DNA of 64,000 bases from Vigna angularis (GCF_016808095.1 NC_068975.1:33956001-34020000); one strand, 5' to 3'; counted from the first letter of the stretch, positions 30,625-42,633 are shown. A program made the numbers and translations. Notes: generated from the letters alone by a model not told the origin.

Positions 30625-31825
30625 GTACATGTGAGACCCTAGATAATTAACACTGCAACTTAAGTCAAATCAAATTTAAAAGCATTAAAACCTACCTGCA
30701 GTGCAGTCCACGTCACTACTCAGGCAATTAAAACCCACTTACATACTCTCTGCATGCACCGCAAAACGCACATACACTGCCACACGTCTGCCATGTGTCA
30801 AAATTAGAACCTTCTAAATCAGTAGTGGAAGACAGGTGTTCGCGTGTGAGTGAACGTCCGTTTGACTTGGAAAAGAGAATTTAATTTTCTGAGACACTCC
30901 TTCCCATTCTCAGCATACACTCACCTTCTTTCTCAAAACTGATTTCTCCATTTTTCTCTACCTTCTCTCTAGAACTCCCAACTTCTCTCTACTGTAAATC
31001 TCACGCCTCTCCTCCGATCACGTTTCAGATACTGTAGCAACGTTCCCTGAGACTTGAGCATTTTTCTGGTCCGAACAGAACTGGGATCTGGGCTGGTAAG
31101 TTCTTGTCTCTGAACGTTCGTCCATTTAGTTCATGCGAACCAAGTTCTGGTTGCATGCAGGGGTTATAGGTCTGATCTGTTTATGATTTTGGTATGATAG
31201 ATTAACTGAAAGTTGTTGAGTAACTCTTTGGATAGAAAGCGGTGAGAGGACGAGCGAAACCCTTGCATTTGGAAGTTCACTACTAGACCAGGTAAGGGAA
31301 GCTTATTAAATTTAATTCGTATGTTTGTCGTGTACTGTATGAACATTATGTGTGTCGCATGAAGTATGAATTGTGTTATTTGTTTGTTGGTATATGATCA
31401 TAAGTATGAGGTGTATATTGGTTGAGTATGCATGATCGAACGTTGCTGTACTACATGAATATGATATATGTTGGTTGAAATGTATGATATGGGTGATACA
31501 TGTGAATATGAAATATGCATGCTTAGAAGTAGTGAACATAAGTGAAACTTGAATATCAACTTCCCTATGATAACGTATGTCCGACATTAAACGGTTCTCG
31601 ACCGTTTGATGTTCCAGTAAACTTCTTTGAATTGGAATACTTTCATTTGGGAAGGATTCTGGTCGAGCATGAACTATGTAGGTCTTTTACTTAGAGCTCA
31701 TAATGATCAGTGTCGATCTTACACATAGAAATCGTATTGGGCAGTGCTCGGTCTTACACCAAGCGCTCTTACTTTTTTTCTGGAAAAGTCTTTGTTAATA
31801 CAGATCATCCATCTGTGTCGACCGA

Positions 31826-34028
31826 TGTAAGACCCTGAAAAATTAAAGGAAAATGTGAATCTCGGGTCATTAGTAGAGTAAGAAACCATAAAATGTATCA
31901 AGTTGTAACAAAAGTTAAAGTTATATGCAAAATACAATGCTGTCAACTTTGACATGGTTTGGTATTTTAATTATAATTAATTGTACAAATTAGATATTAA
32001 GTTGATTCTTTTTCCATTAGAAAGTAGACTCGAATAGCTTCGATTCGAGTACTTATACGCATAATTCCGACATCGGGAAGGGGTTCAACCGGACTGGCAA
32101 AGTTGTCAAAATCAGACTCACTCGCTGTACGCGTTTTGGACGCGTTTTGAACGCGTTTTGGACGCGTTTTGAACGCGTTTTGACTCAGTAAACGCGTTTT
32201 ACTATTTAAACACGTTTTTCTGGTTATTTAAGAGGGTTTTGGGGCTGAGAGAATTCCTAAGTTGAATCTGAGAACTGTTACCTAAAAGCATTGGACCAGA
32301 GAAGTTTTAGAGCTAAGTTTGGAGCCACGAGAAGGAATTCTAAGACAGAGGAACGTCGGGGAACCGTTTGAAAGCAAGCTTAGGAGAAAACCGTAAGGGG
32401 AGCTAACCTTGAGTCTTTTTGTTTCCGGATGATTTTAAATTTGGTATATGTTTAGGATTTTGATTCTCTTTATGATTTTAGAATGAAATTCTACTTCTAT
32501 TGTATCTTTTGAATTGATGTACGGTTTGGAATTGGGATATGTTTCTGTTTTGATGGTTTTGAAGAGATCTTGTTCGTATTAAGTATTTTGAATCGGTGGA
32601 AGTTTTTAGGTATACATATAGATCGAAGATTTTGAATCTGTTTATGGATTTAAAAGGAGACTAGGTCTTGATCGGAAATTTTGGATTGTACTAATTATCC
32701 GCTGTCTTTTTAATTATATGTTTAGTTTAGATGTTTATAAGATTTGGATGAATATGGGTTGTTGATGGGAGATAAGTTTTTGGATGTCTAGAAAATCTGT
32801 ATGATGGAAGGAATAGTCGTTATAGTCCGGGAAATGAATTTTCGTAATTTTGGAATAGTAAATTCGCTTGAGTGAATGAGTTAACTCGCTGAAGCGAGTT
32901 ATGCGTAACAAATTTAGTGTTTTGATATTTTTGACGTTTTGGGAGTTCTGGATGTCCGTTTTGGACGTTCTTTAGGTCGATATGGGGGTTTTTGACCCTT
33001 CTGGAGCTATTAGTGAAGGTATCTAAGCTGTTTGAACTACTTAAGGGTTCGAATTAATAGACCATAAAGAGTTATGTGTTAATAAGTGATGTTTCTGTGA
33101 GGTTGTGAAATGTCTGAGTATGTGAGAATTATTTTCTTGAGATATGGCTAAAGATGATAATATGTTGACATGTGTATTTATGAATGGAAATTGTATAATA
33201 GAGTTCCAAGGAGGAACTCCTTATTGATTTTGTGTCAAGTACTGTACGTATGAATATAGGAACTCCGACTTAGGGGTTCATTCTTATGCTCTCAATAGTC
33301 TCGATCTCACTTAGAGAGAAAGCTATGTGGTGGAGAGTGGAAAATCCTTACCGAAGATCCACAGTGTGAGTGGACAGAGTAGGAAGGATGTAGCTTCAGT
33401 GGTGATATTCATATCTGAAGATCCAGTTTGGAGGACAGAGTAGGATAGAATAATTGAGCTAGCGAATAAGTACATCCATGTCCGAAGATCCAGTTTGGGG
33501 ACAGAGTAGGATAGGATGTAGTTGAGTAAAAGTACCACTGCAAGTGTAGAACTAGCTAAGAGTTCAATATTCATACGATTGTCCGAATGAATGGAGTTTA
33601 CGAATGATAATGGTATGTTTATTATATTGTTGAGTAATTTAACTTATAAGATGGAAGTTTGGTTATTAATTTAATTACCATGATGTTTTTGTATTGCATT
33701 AGCTCACCCTTGCTTTGTCTGTTGTTTGGTTGTTATTTTGTGTTATGTATTTTGATTGGCGATGATCATCCGGTGGATGGGAGCAGAAGTCGGTGATATG
33801 CCGGTGGAGCAAGCCTTAGATGGAGGATCGACTGAAGAATAGTTTTAATATTGAAACCTATGTTTTTATTTCTGTTTTAAGGTGTGGAGTGTAATTAGTT
33901 TGAATTAACAGTGAGGGTTTGTATAATAATGAGGAAAACTCTTATTCCTCCTTCTATCAACTGTTCTATTGTATCAATGATGTAAGAACTCTATTATAGT
34001 TTGATGCTATAATTATGGGGATGTTACA
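31826..34028 (+). repeat. 5' LTR of the nested gypsy element
   Basis: It contains a short minisatellite of 11-bp CGCGTTTTG(A/G)A units (32130-32184, five copies), then the GCN4/AP-1-like word TGACTCAG, then TATA-like words TATTTAAA (32203-32210) and TTATTTAAG (about 32224-32232). This suggests a promoter near 32,200 with the transcript start close downstream. Further in, three copies of GAAGATCCA(C/G) followed by GACAGAGTAGGA start at 33353, 33417 and 33484. Confidence 0.95.
32130..32184 (+). repeat. 11-bp promoter-proximal minisatellite, five copies (5' LTR)
   Basis: Five tandem copies alternate CGCGTTTTGGA and CGCGTTTTGAA and stop 18 bp before the first TATA-like word. One further isolated CGCGTTTT follows at about 32,193. 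The 3' LTR has seven copies at the same place. Confidence 0.95.
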
Positions 34029-34032
34029 TTAA

Positions 34033-34044
34033 TGGTATCAGAGC
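34033..34044 (+). promoter_or_regulatory. Primer-binding site of the nested gypsy element
   Basis: TGGTATCAGAGC, four bases after the 5' LTR, is complementary to the 3' end of plant initiator methionine tRNA and would prime minus-strand cDNA synthesis. This is the usual primer for many plant gypsy and copia elements. Confidence 0.92.
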
Positions 34045-34168
34045 AGTTCTTTCACTAGGAATTTTGTAGGTGATGAAAATACCATGTCTTAGTTGTGTGA
34101 TCTTAGTTGCGTATTCCTATTATAGGAATTGAATTTTAGACTAATGGTTCTTCTCTTTGGACAGAACC

Positions 34169-37100
34169 ATGGCACGCAGATCACCTCCTCCTCCTCCTTC
34201 TCCTTCACCTGCACAGTCTGATGTTTCTAATTTGGTGAGAGTAATGGAATCTTTTGTGGTGGCGATGCAACAACAGAATGCATCATTGATACAACAAAAC
34301 ACAGTTGCATTACAACAATTGGAGGTTGCTAGGGTGTCAGCTGAGGCACACCAGAGGCAATTTGTGGAACTAATAAACGGTGGTGCAAGAGCTCCCGCTG
34401 ACCCATTCTATATTCCGCCCACTCCTATTCAAGAGTGGAGTCTAGAGAATTTTCTTCAACATCATCCAGCTAAATTTTGTGGCAATACCAGTGCCGACGA
34501 AGCAGACCAATGGTTTAGAGATATGGAGAGAATTTTCAATGCCAAAAACTGCCCAGACGATAATAGATTGGCTTATACTGAATATTTGTTGTCAGGAGAA
34601 GCCAGTCATTGGTGGACCAGTACGAGAACACTGTTGGAAAGGAGTGGTAAACCGATCACTTGGAACTTATTCCAGAATAAGTTCTATGCTGAGTACTTTC
34701 CGGACAGTGTAAGGTATACCAAGGAAGTAGAATTTCTCCAGTTAGTGCAAAGGGGAATGACTGTGACAGAATATGCCGATAAATTTAAGCATCTTAGTCG
34801 CTTCCATACTCTGGATATGGATGAAGAATGGCAGTGTAGGAAGTTTGAAAATGGACTGAGAGGAGATATCAAATTGCTGGTCAAATGTTTATGTATCAAG
34901 GAGTTTCCTACATTGGTGGAGAGAGCTAAAGTGTTAGAAAAGACAAAGAATGAAATGCAATTTCAGCAGAGACCACCCCAGAGGATTGGTGGACCATCTG
35001 GGTCCAAATTCCGGCATGGAGACAGGAGAAAGCCCTATTCTAAACCTCCTTTCCAGGGGCTTAAAGGACCTTCATTTCATCAATCTGGCCAAGCAGGACA
35101 ACCTGGAGTGGTGAAGTGCTTTAATTGTGGAGGACCACATTATAGGTCCGTTTGCCCTCAGTTAGTTGGTCATATGAAGTGTAATGCCTGCGGGAAGGAG
35201 GGACACTTTGCCAGGAATTGTCCCACATCTGGAAGACCAAGGGTTCAGCAACCGACTAGTCAGTCTCAACAGACGGCAGATGTCAAACCGCAGGCTGTGG
35301 GCAGAGTATATGCAATGACCGGAGCAGAGGCAACTGGGCCAGGTAATCTTATCATCGGCAATTGTTTATTGTTTGGGAAAGCTTGTTGTGTTTTGTTTGA
35401 TTCTGGAGCTACACACTCCTTTGTGTCTGATGTTTGTGTGCGAGAGTTGGGATTGCCTGTGAGTGAGCTACAGTATGACCTAATAGTGTCTACTCCGGCT
35501 TCGGGTTTAGTTAAGACATCTCTAGCATGTACTAGATGTCCTGTAGTAGTAGAAGGACGTCAGTTTAAAGTTAATCTCATCTGCTTACCTCTACAAGGTT
35601 TAGAGGTAATTTTAGGAATGGATTGGCTAACTTCCAATCACATTCTCTTAGACTGTGGTGCAAAGAAATTGTTATTTCCTCAAGAGGAAGAATCGAAGAT
35701 ATTATCTTCGAGGAATCTGTTGCGCGAAGTACAGGAAGGGTCGTGTTGCTTCATTGTGTTGACACACATGGAGATTAACCAGAGTGGAAGGAGCATAGAT
35801 CACTCAGTGGTAAGTGATTTCATGGATGTGTTTCCTGAAGAAGTACCGGGACTGCCTCCTCAAAGAGAGATCGAGTTCTCAATTGATCTCGTACCAGGCA
35901 CAGGACCAGTATCAATTGCTCCGTATCGGATGGCTCCAGCTGAATTAGTAGAATTGAAAAAGCAGATAGAAGACTTGCTTGAAAAACAATTTATCAGACC
36001 AAGTGTTTCGCCTTGGGGTGCGCCAGTGTTGTTGGTCAAGAAGAAGGATGGGAGTTCCAGATTGTGTGTGGATTACAGGCAGCTGAATAAGTTGACTATC
36101 AAGAACAAATATCCGTTGCCAAGAATCGACGACTTGATGGATCAATTATATGGAGCAAAAGTGTTTTCGAAAATTGATCTACGATCAGGTTATCATCAGA
36201 TTTTAGTAAAGGCAGAGGATGTACAAAAGACTGCTTTCAGGTCCAGATATGGACATTATGAATACGTGGTTATGCCTTTTGGTGTAACCAACGCTCCCGC
36301 TGTATTCATGGACTACATGAATAGGATATTCAGACCTTTCTTAGATAAGTTTGTCGTGGTCTTCATAGACGACATTCTTATATACTCCAAGACTCGGGAA
36401 GAACACGTGGATCATCTTCGATCAGTTCTTGAGGTGTTAAGAAATAAGAAGTTATACGCCAAGTTGTCCAAATGTGAGTTTTGGATGAAAGAGGTGCAAT
36501 TTTTGGGACATGTCATATCGGCTGGTGGAATATCTATGGATCCGTCTAAGGTCGAAGCTGTGCTTCAATGGGAGAGACCCAAGTCCGTAACGGAGATCAG
36601 GAGCTTCGTAGGATTAGCAGGGTACTACCGTAGATTCATAGAAGGATTCTCCAAGATTGTGTCACCATTGACGCAATTAACTCGTAAAGATCGTCCCTTT
36701 GCTTGGACAGACTGATGTGAAGCTAGTTTTCAAGAACTAAAGCAGAGGTTGACAAGTGCTCCTGTATTAGTGATCCCTGACCCAAGAAGACCTTTCGAAG
36801 TATATTGTGATGCTTCATATCAAGGACTGGGATGTGTACTTATGCAGGAAAAGAAAGCGGTAGCTTATGCTTCGAGACAACTTAAGAATCATGAGAAGAA
36901 TTACCCCACTCATGATTTAGAGTTGGCAGCCGTCGTTTTTGCTTTGAAGATTTGGAGGCATTACCTTTATGGCGCACAGTTCCAAGTGTTCAGCGATCAT
37001 AAAAGTTTGAAATATCTTTTTGATCAAAAGGAATTGAACATGAGACAGAGAAGATGGATGGAGTTTTTGAAGGATTATGAGTTTGAACTTCTATATCATC

Positions 37101-38692
37101 CCGGTAAGGCTAATGTTGTAGCAGATGCTCTGAGCAGAAAGACGGTGCATGTATCTACTATGATGGTAAATGAGTTAGAATTGATCGAGAAATTCAGGGA
37201 TATGAAGTTGTATGTTGAGTTGAAGTCCGATTTCATCAGTTGTAATAACTTAGTGATATCAAGTGATTTGTTGAGTTTGGTCAGAGATAAACAATTATTA
37301 GATGCCGAGCTACAAAAGACGGTGGGTTTATTGGGTACAGATCAAGCCAGAGAATTTATGTTAGGAGCTGATGGTATTTTGAGATTTAGAGGCAGAGTCT
37401 GTATTCCAGATGATATTGAGCTGAAAAAGTTGATTCTCGAAGAAGGACATAAAAGTCGTCTTAGCATGCATCCTGGTATGACCAAGATGTATCAAGATCT
37501 CAAGGAGTCTTTCTGGTGGTCTGGAATGAAAAGAGATGTGGCACAATTTGTATCAACATGTTTGACATGTCAAAAGGCTAAAGTGGAACATCAAAGACCT
37601 GGGGGTATGTTGCAACTGCTTGAGGTACCTGAGTGGAAATGGGACAGTATTGCCATGGATTTTGTAACACATTTACCACGGACAGGAAAGAGGCATGATG
37701 CTATCTGGGTTGTGATAGATAGGTTGACAAAGAGCGCTCACTTCTTGGCGATGAATCTGAGGATGTCTATGGTGAAGCTTGCCCAACTGTATATAAAAGA
37801 AGTAGTGAGACTACATGGAATACCATCAAGCATAGTGTCAGACAGGGATCCGCGATTTACATCGAATTTCTGGCAGTCTTTACAACGTGAGTTGGGTAGC
37901 AAATTACATATGAGCTCTGCGTATCATCCACAAACTGATGGACAGTCTGAGAGGACGATTCAATCCTTAGAAGACCTGTTGAGGACTTGTGTTTTAGATC
38001 ACTTGGGTATTTGGGATGAGGTCTTACCATTGATTGAATTCACTTACAACAACAGCTATCATGCAAGCATTGGCATGGCACCATATGAAGCACTGTATGG
38101 TAGGAGATGTAAGACACCCCTATGTTGGTACCAAGAAGGAGAAACAGTGATGTTAGGACCAGAATTGATTCAGCAAACAACAGAAAAGGTGAAACTGATA
38201 CAGGAAAGGATGAAGGCATCACAGAGCAGACAGAAGTCTTATGCAGACCATAGGCGAAGGCCTCTTGAGTTTGAAGTGGGAAGTCACGTGTTTCTACGAG
38301 TTTCTCAGATGACTGGAGTAGGGAGAGCTATCAGATCCAAGAAGTTATCTCCGAAGTTTCTTGGTCAATTCCAAGTTATCAAGAGAATTGGACCGGTAGC
38401 ATATGAGATTGCACTACCTCCTCAACTGGCAAACTTGCACAATGTATTTCACGTATCTCAATTGAGGAAATATGTGTCAAGTCCTGATCATGTACTCGAA
38501 GTGGATGACGTTCAAGTCAGAGAAGATTTGTCATTAGACGCAAAACCAGTACGGATTATTGATGTTCAGGCGAAGCAACTAAGAGGAAAGGATATTCGTA
38601 CAGTCAAAGTATTGTGGAACGAGAAGACCCAAGAAATGACTTGGGAATTGGAAGAAGAAATGAAGAACTTCTATCCCCATTTATTTGATTAA
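34169..38692 (+). pseudogene. Gag-pol polyprotein of the nested gypsy element, interrupted by one TGA
   Basis: One frame of 1,508 codons (including the terminal stop) runs from the ATG at 34169 ([10 protein letters not shown]) to 38692, broken by a single TGA at 36713-36715 after codon 848. Order of parts: gag domain (about residues 90-260); two zinc knuckles (about 317-351), the first CX2CX3HX4C and the second CX2CX4HX4C; aspartic protease with DSGATHSF (about 411-420); reverse transcriptase (about 575-745) with [12 protein letters not shown] and the catalytic FIDDILIYS; RNase H with YCDASYQGLG; integrase with an HHCC zinc-binding region (about 37,447-37,572), a DDE core and AYHPQTDGQSER; and a chromodomain-like end. 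The stop falls at the start of the RNase H region, so a normal product would lack RNase H and integrase. No frameshift is seen elsewhere. A short open stretch before the ATG lacks another start. Confidence 0.95.
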
Positions 38693-38722
38693 AGAGTGTA
38701 TTTTTCGAGGACGAAAAATTTT

Positions 38723-38736
38723 AAAGGTGGGGAGAA
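38723..38736 (+). promoter_or_regulatory. Polypurine tract of the nested gypsy element
   Basis: AAAGGTGGGGAGAA lies directly before the 3' LTR (TGTAAGACCC at 38737), the expected primer site for plus-strand DNA synthesis. Confidence 0.85.
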
Positions 38737-40961
38737 TGTAAGACCCTGAAAAATTAAAGGAAAATGTGAATCTCGGGTCATTAGTAGAGTAAGAAACCAA
38801 AAAATGTATCAAGTTGTAACAAAAGTTAAAGTTATATGCAAAATACAATGTTGTCAACTTTGACATGGTTTGGTATTTTAATTATAATTAATTGTACAAA
38901 TTAGATATTAAGTTGATTCTTTTTCCATTAGAAAGTAGACTCGAATAGCTTCGATTCGAGTACTTATACGCGTAATTCCGACATCGGGAAGGGGTTCAAC
39001 CGGACTGGCAAAGTTGTCAAAATCAGACTCACTCGCTGTACGCGTTTTGGACGCGTTTTGAACGCGTTTTGGACGCGTTTTGAACGCGTTTTGGACGCGT
39101 TTTGAACGCGTTTTGACTCAGTAAACGCGTTTTACTATTTAAACACGTTTTTCTGGTTATTTAAGAGGGTTTTGGGGCTGAGAGAATTCCTAAGTTGAAT
39201 CTGAGAACTGTTACCTAAAAGCATTGGACCAGAGAAGTTTTAGAGCTAAGTTTGGAGCCACGAGAAGGAATTCTAAGACAGAGGAACGTCGGGGAACCGT
39301 TTGAAAGCAAGCTTAGGAGAAAACCGTAAGGGGAGCTAACCTTGAGTCTTTTTGTTTCCGGATGATTTTAAATTTGGTATATGTTTAGGATTTTGATTCT
39401 CTTTATGATTTTAGAATGAAATTCTACTTCTATTGTATCTTTTGAATTGATGTACGGTTTGGAATTGGGATATGTTTCTGTTTTGATGGTTTTGAAGAGA
39501 TCTTGTTCGTATTAAGTATTTTGAATCGGTGGAAGTTTTTAGGTATACATATAGATCGAAGATTTTGAATCTGTTTATGGATTTAAAAGGAGACTAGGTC
39601 TTGATCGGAAATTTTGGATTGTACTAATTATCCGCTGTCTTTTTAATTATATGTTTAGTTTAGATGTTTATAAGATTTGGATGAATATGGGTTGTTGATG
39701 GGAGATAAGTTTTTGGATGTCTAGAAAATCTGTATGATGGAAGGAATAGTCGTTATAGTCCGGGAAGTGAATTTTCGTAATTTTGGAATAGTAAATTCGC
39801 TTGAGTGAATGAGTTAACTCGCTGAAGCGAGTTATGCGTAACAAATTTAGTGTTTTGATATTTTTGACGTTTTGGGAGTTCTGGATGTCCGTTTTGGACG
39901 TTCTTTAGGTCGATATGGGGGTTTTTGACCCTTCTGGAGCTATTAGTGAAGGTATCTAAGCTGTTTGAACTACTTAAGGGTTCGAATTAATAGACCATAA
40001 AGAGTTATGTGTTAATAAGTGATGTTTCTGTGAGGTTGTGAAATGTCTGAGTATGTGAGAATTATTTTCTTGAGATATGGCTAAAGATGATAATATGTTG
40101 ACATGTGTATTTATGAATGGAAATTGTATAATAGAGTTCCAAGGAGGAACTCCTTATTGATTTTGTGTCAAGTACTGTACGTATGAATATAGGAACTCCG
40201 ACTTAGGGGTTCATTCTTATGCTCTCAATAGTCTCGATCTCACTTAGAGAGAAAGCTATGTGGTGGAGAGTGGAAAATCCTTACCGAAGATCCACAGTGT
40301 GAGTGGACAGAGTAGGAAGGATGTAGCTTCAGTGGTGATATTCATATCTGAAGATCCAGTTTGGAGGACAGAGTAGGATAGAATAATTGAGCTAGCGAAT
40401 AAGTACATCCATGTCCGAAGATCCAGTTTGGGGACAGAGTAGGATAGGATGTAGTTGAGTAAAAGTACCACTGCAAGTGTAGAACTAGCTAAGAGTTCAA
40501 TATTCATACGATTGTCCGAATGAATGGAGTTTACGAATGATAATGGTATGTTTATTATATTGTTGAGTAATTTAACTTATAAGATGGAAGTTTGGTTATT
40601 AATTTAATTACCATGATGTTTTTGTATTGCATTAGCTCACCCTTGCTTTGTCTGTTGTTTGGTTGTTATTTTGTGTTATGTATTTTGATTGGCGATGATC
40701 ATCCGGTGGATGGGAGCAGAAGTCGGTGATATGCCGGTGGAGCAAGCCTTAGATGGAGGATCGACTGAAGAATAGTTTTAATATTGAAACCTATGTTTTT
40801 ATTTCTGTTTTAAGGTGTGGAGTGTAATTAGTTTGAATTAACAGTGAGGGTTTGTATAATAATGAGGAAAACTCTTATTCCTCCTTCTATCAACTGTTCT
40901 ATTGTATCAATGATGTAAGAACTCTATTATAGTTTGATGCTATAATTATGGGGATGTTACA
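38737..40961 (+). repeat. 3' LTR of the nested gypsy element
   Basis: It matches the 5' LTR base for base except for about four substitutions in the first 1.1 kb and two extra 11-bp units in the CGCGTTTTG(A/G)A minisatellite (39041-39117, seven copies against five). After the minisatellite the two LTRs keep a constant offset of 6,933 bp to the end, so there is no other indel downstream of it. Confidence 0.95.
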
Positions 40962-40966
40962 ACCGA

Positions 40967-41640
40967 CAGTGTCGAATACCTTTGTTAATACAGATCATCC
41001 ATCTGTGTCGACCTACCGTGTCGATCACCCCTGTTACTACAGATCATCCATCTGTGTCGACCTACTGTGTCGATCACCCTTATGACTACAGATCATCCAT
41101 CTGTGTCGACCTACTGTGTCGATCATCCTTGTGACTACAGATCATCCATCTGTGTCGACCTATCGTGTCGATCACCCTTGTGACTACAGATCATCCATCT
41201 GTGTCGACCTATTGTGTCGATCACCCTGTTACTACAGATCATCCATCTGTGTCGACCTACTGTGTCGATCACCCTTATGACTACAGATCATCCATCTGTG
41301 TCGACCTACTGTGTCGATCATCCTTGTGACTACAGATCATCCATCTGTGTCGACCTATCGTGTCGATCACCCTTGTGACTACAGATCATCCATCTGTGTC
41401 GACCTATTGTGTCGATCATCCTTGTGACTACAGATCATCCATCTGTGTCGACCTACTGTGTCGATCACCCTTATGACTACAGATCATCCATCTGTGTCGA
41501 CCTACCGTGTCGATCACCCCTGTTACTACAGATCATCCATCTGTGTCGACATACCGTGTCGATCACCCTTGTGACTACAGATCATCCATCTGTGTCAACC
41601 GACAGTGTCGAGTACCCTTGATTAATACATGTCGTCCATC
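40967..41640 (+). repeat. 49-bp tandem array inside the solo LTR
   Basis: Thirteen copies of a unit containing AGATCATCCATCTGTGTCGA start at 40992, 41041, 41090, 41139, 41188, 41236, 41285, 41334, 41383, 41432, 41481, 41530 and 41579. Spacing is 49 bp, except 48 once (41188-41236). A further copy lies at 31,802, just left of the inner retrotransposon, and a degenerate one follows near 41,630. Variant positions (CTACTG, CTATCG, CTATTG, CTACCG; CACCC against CATCC) repeat in the same order in copies 2-5 and 6-9, a higher-order unit of about 196 bp. Confidence 0.95.
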
Positions 41641-42633
41641 TATTTGGAAATCGGTTCTATTCTGTTTTTGGAACGGAGTAAATTCTTCGGTCTTGTTCTC
41701 CACGGTTGTCCTCATTATAAAGGGGGCTGAACGTTTGTGATCTTATGTACTTGGATTGAAAGATAAAAAAATGAAAATAAAAGTGAAAGATTATAAATGC
41801 CGAACATTATATGAGGTGAAACTATGGTTGTGGGATTTGGGCGAGCGTTCCGTGGAGGAACGACTCTATGATTTGTATATGAGAAGTGTGTAGTATGACC
41901 ATGGTAAAATCGCTGATGGCTGTTCATCCTGATATTCCGTGAGTGCTCGTCCTCATGTAGAGGGGAGTAGGTCATGCGTGGGAATGACAGGAGACTCTAG
42001 TCCTATTGAGTACTTTGGACTGATAGGGTTAACCTCGGGTGGCAGCTGTCGAGTGTAATACAGTTACCACACCACCCGAGTGCACGAACGCCTGTGGTTA
42101 CATGGATTCATACAGTCCGGACGGTCTGTCTTATGAGAGTTTGAACTGATATTATGTGTTGTGATATCTTTATGAATGTTGAAATGTTATGTGTATGAAT
42201 TATTGGTGAATTAAATTCAATAAGCTTACCCTGTGTCGTTTCCTTGTGTTGTCGTTCGTCCATGTACGTCCGTCTTGTCAATGCAATGATCATCCGTGTG
42301 GATGTGAGCAGATGGAGAGGCGTTGCTTGAGGAAGCGCTGGAAGAAGAAGATTTGGAGGACGCCAATCTGGTTGAAGTAGAGGTTAAAGCCGAGCCCTAG
42401 AGCGCTCGTTAGTTGTAGCTTTCGTTTTCTGTTAGCTTTTGGACGTTCGGTTAAAGTTTGTAAAACCGTTCGTCTCTAAACTTTGAAATACTGCTGCATG
42501 GTATTTTATCTCCGTACGTGAGAACGTTCGGTTTTGTAATTTTCGTGATTAGTGTAAGACTGCATGTTTTAACTGTTAATTGTAATTAATTCTAATTTAT
42601 GGTAATTACTATATTTTGGGATGTTACAGTACA

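Larger units (their letters stand above)
31826..40961 (+). mobile_element. Ty3/gypsy LTR retrotransposon (chromovirus, Tekay/Del-like), nested and young
   Basis: The element is 9,136 bp, flanked by the perfect 5-bp duplication ACCGA (31821-31825 and 40962-40966). LTRs are 31826-34028 (2,203 bp) and 38737-40961 (2,225 bp); both begin TGTAAGACCCTG and end GGGGATGTTACA. A primer-binding site complementary to initiator tRNA-Met and a purine-rich tract are present. Gag-pol has the order gag, protease, reverse transcriptase, RNase H, integrase, chromodomain-like tail, which is the gypsy order. The tail and the long LTRs point to the Tekay/Del chromovirus clade (inference). Reading the two LTRs side by side I count about four substitutions and one 22-bp length difference, so insertion was recent. 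One in-frame stop lies in pol. Confidence 0.95.
30630..42628 (+). mobile_element. Solo LTR of a gypsy-type family, split by a later retrotransposon insertion
   Basis: The left part is 30630-31825 (begins TGTGAGACCCTAGATAA) and the right part is 40962-42628 (ends TTTTGGGATGTTACA). The 5-bp repeat GTACA flanks the whole at 30625-30629 and 42629-42633. Joined, the LTR is about 2.86 kb. No primer-binding site, gag or pol belonging to it is present, so it is a solo LTR left by recombination between two LTRs. Its ends (TGTGAGACCCT... / ...GGGATGTTACA) and a conserved block, GATGATCATCCG followed by GGATG(G/T)GAGCAGA, are shared with the LTR of the inner element, so the two families are relatives. 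Its right part contains a 49-bp tandem array. Confidence 0.85.

Noticed and set aside
33323..33574. An 83-codon frame found identically at 33,323-33,574 and 40,256-40,507
   Set aside because: It is duplicated because it lies in the two LTRs; no domain or transcript context supports a gene.
36713..36715. The pol TGA as a programmed recoding or selenocysteine signal
   Set aside because: Plant gypsy elements of this type use one continuous frame, and land plants lack selenocysteine insertion; a nonsense mutation is simpler. The readthrough possibility is kept only as a check in the findings.
40992..41620. The regular 49-bp array (and the 61-bp array at 47.8-48.5 kb) as a CRISPR-like array
   Set aside because: The whole unit repeats, there are no unique spacers, the context is a plant retroelement, and no cas genes are present.
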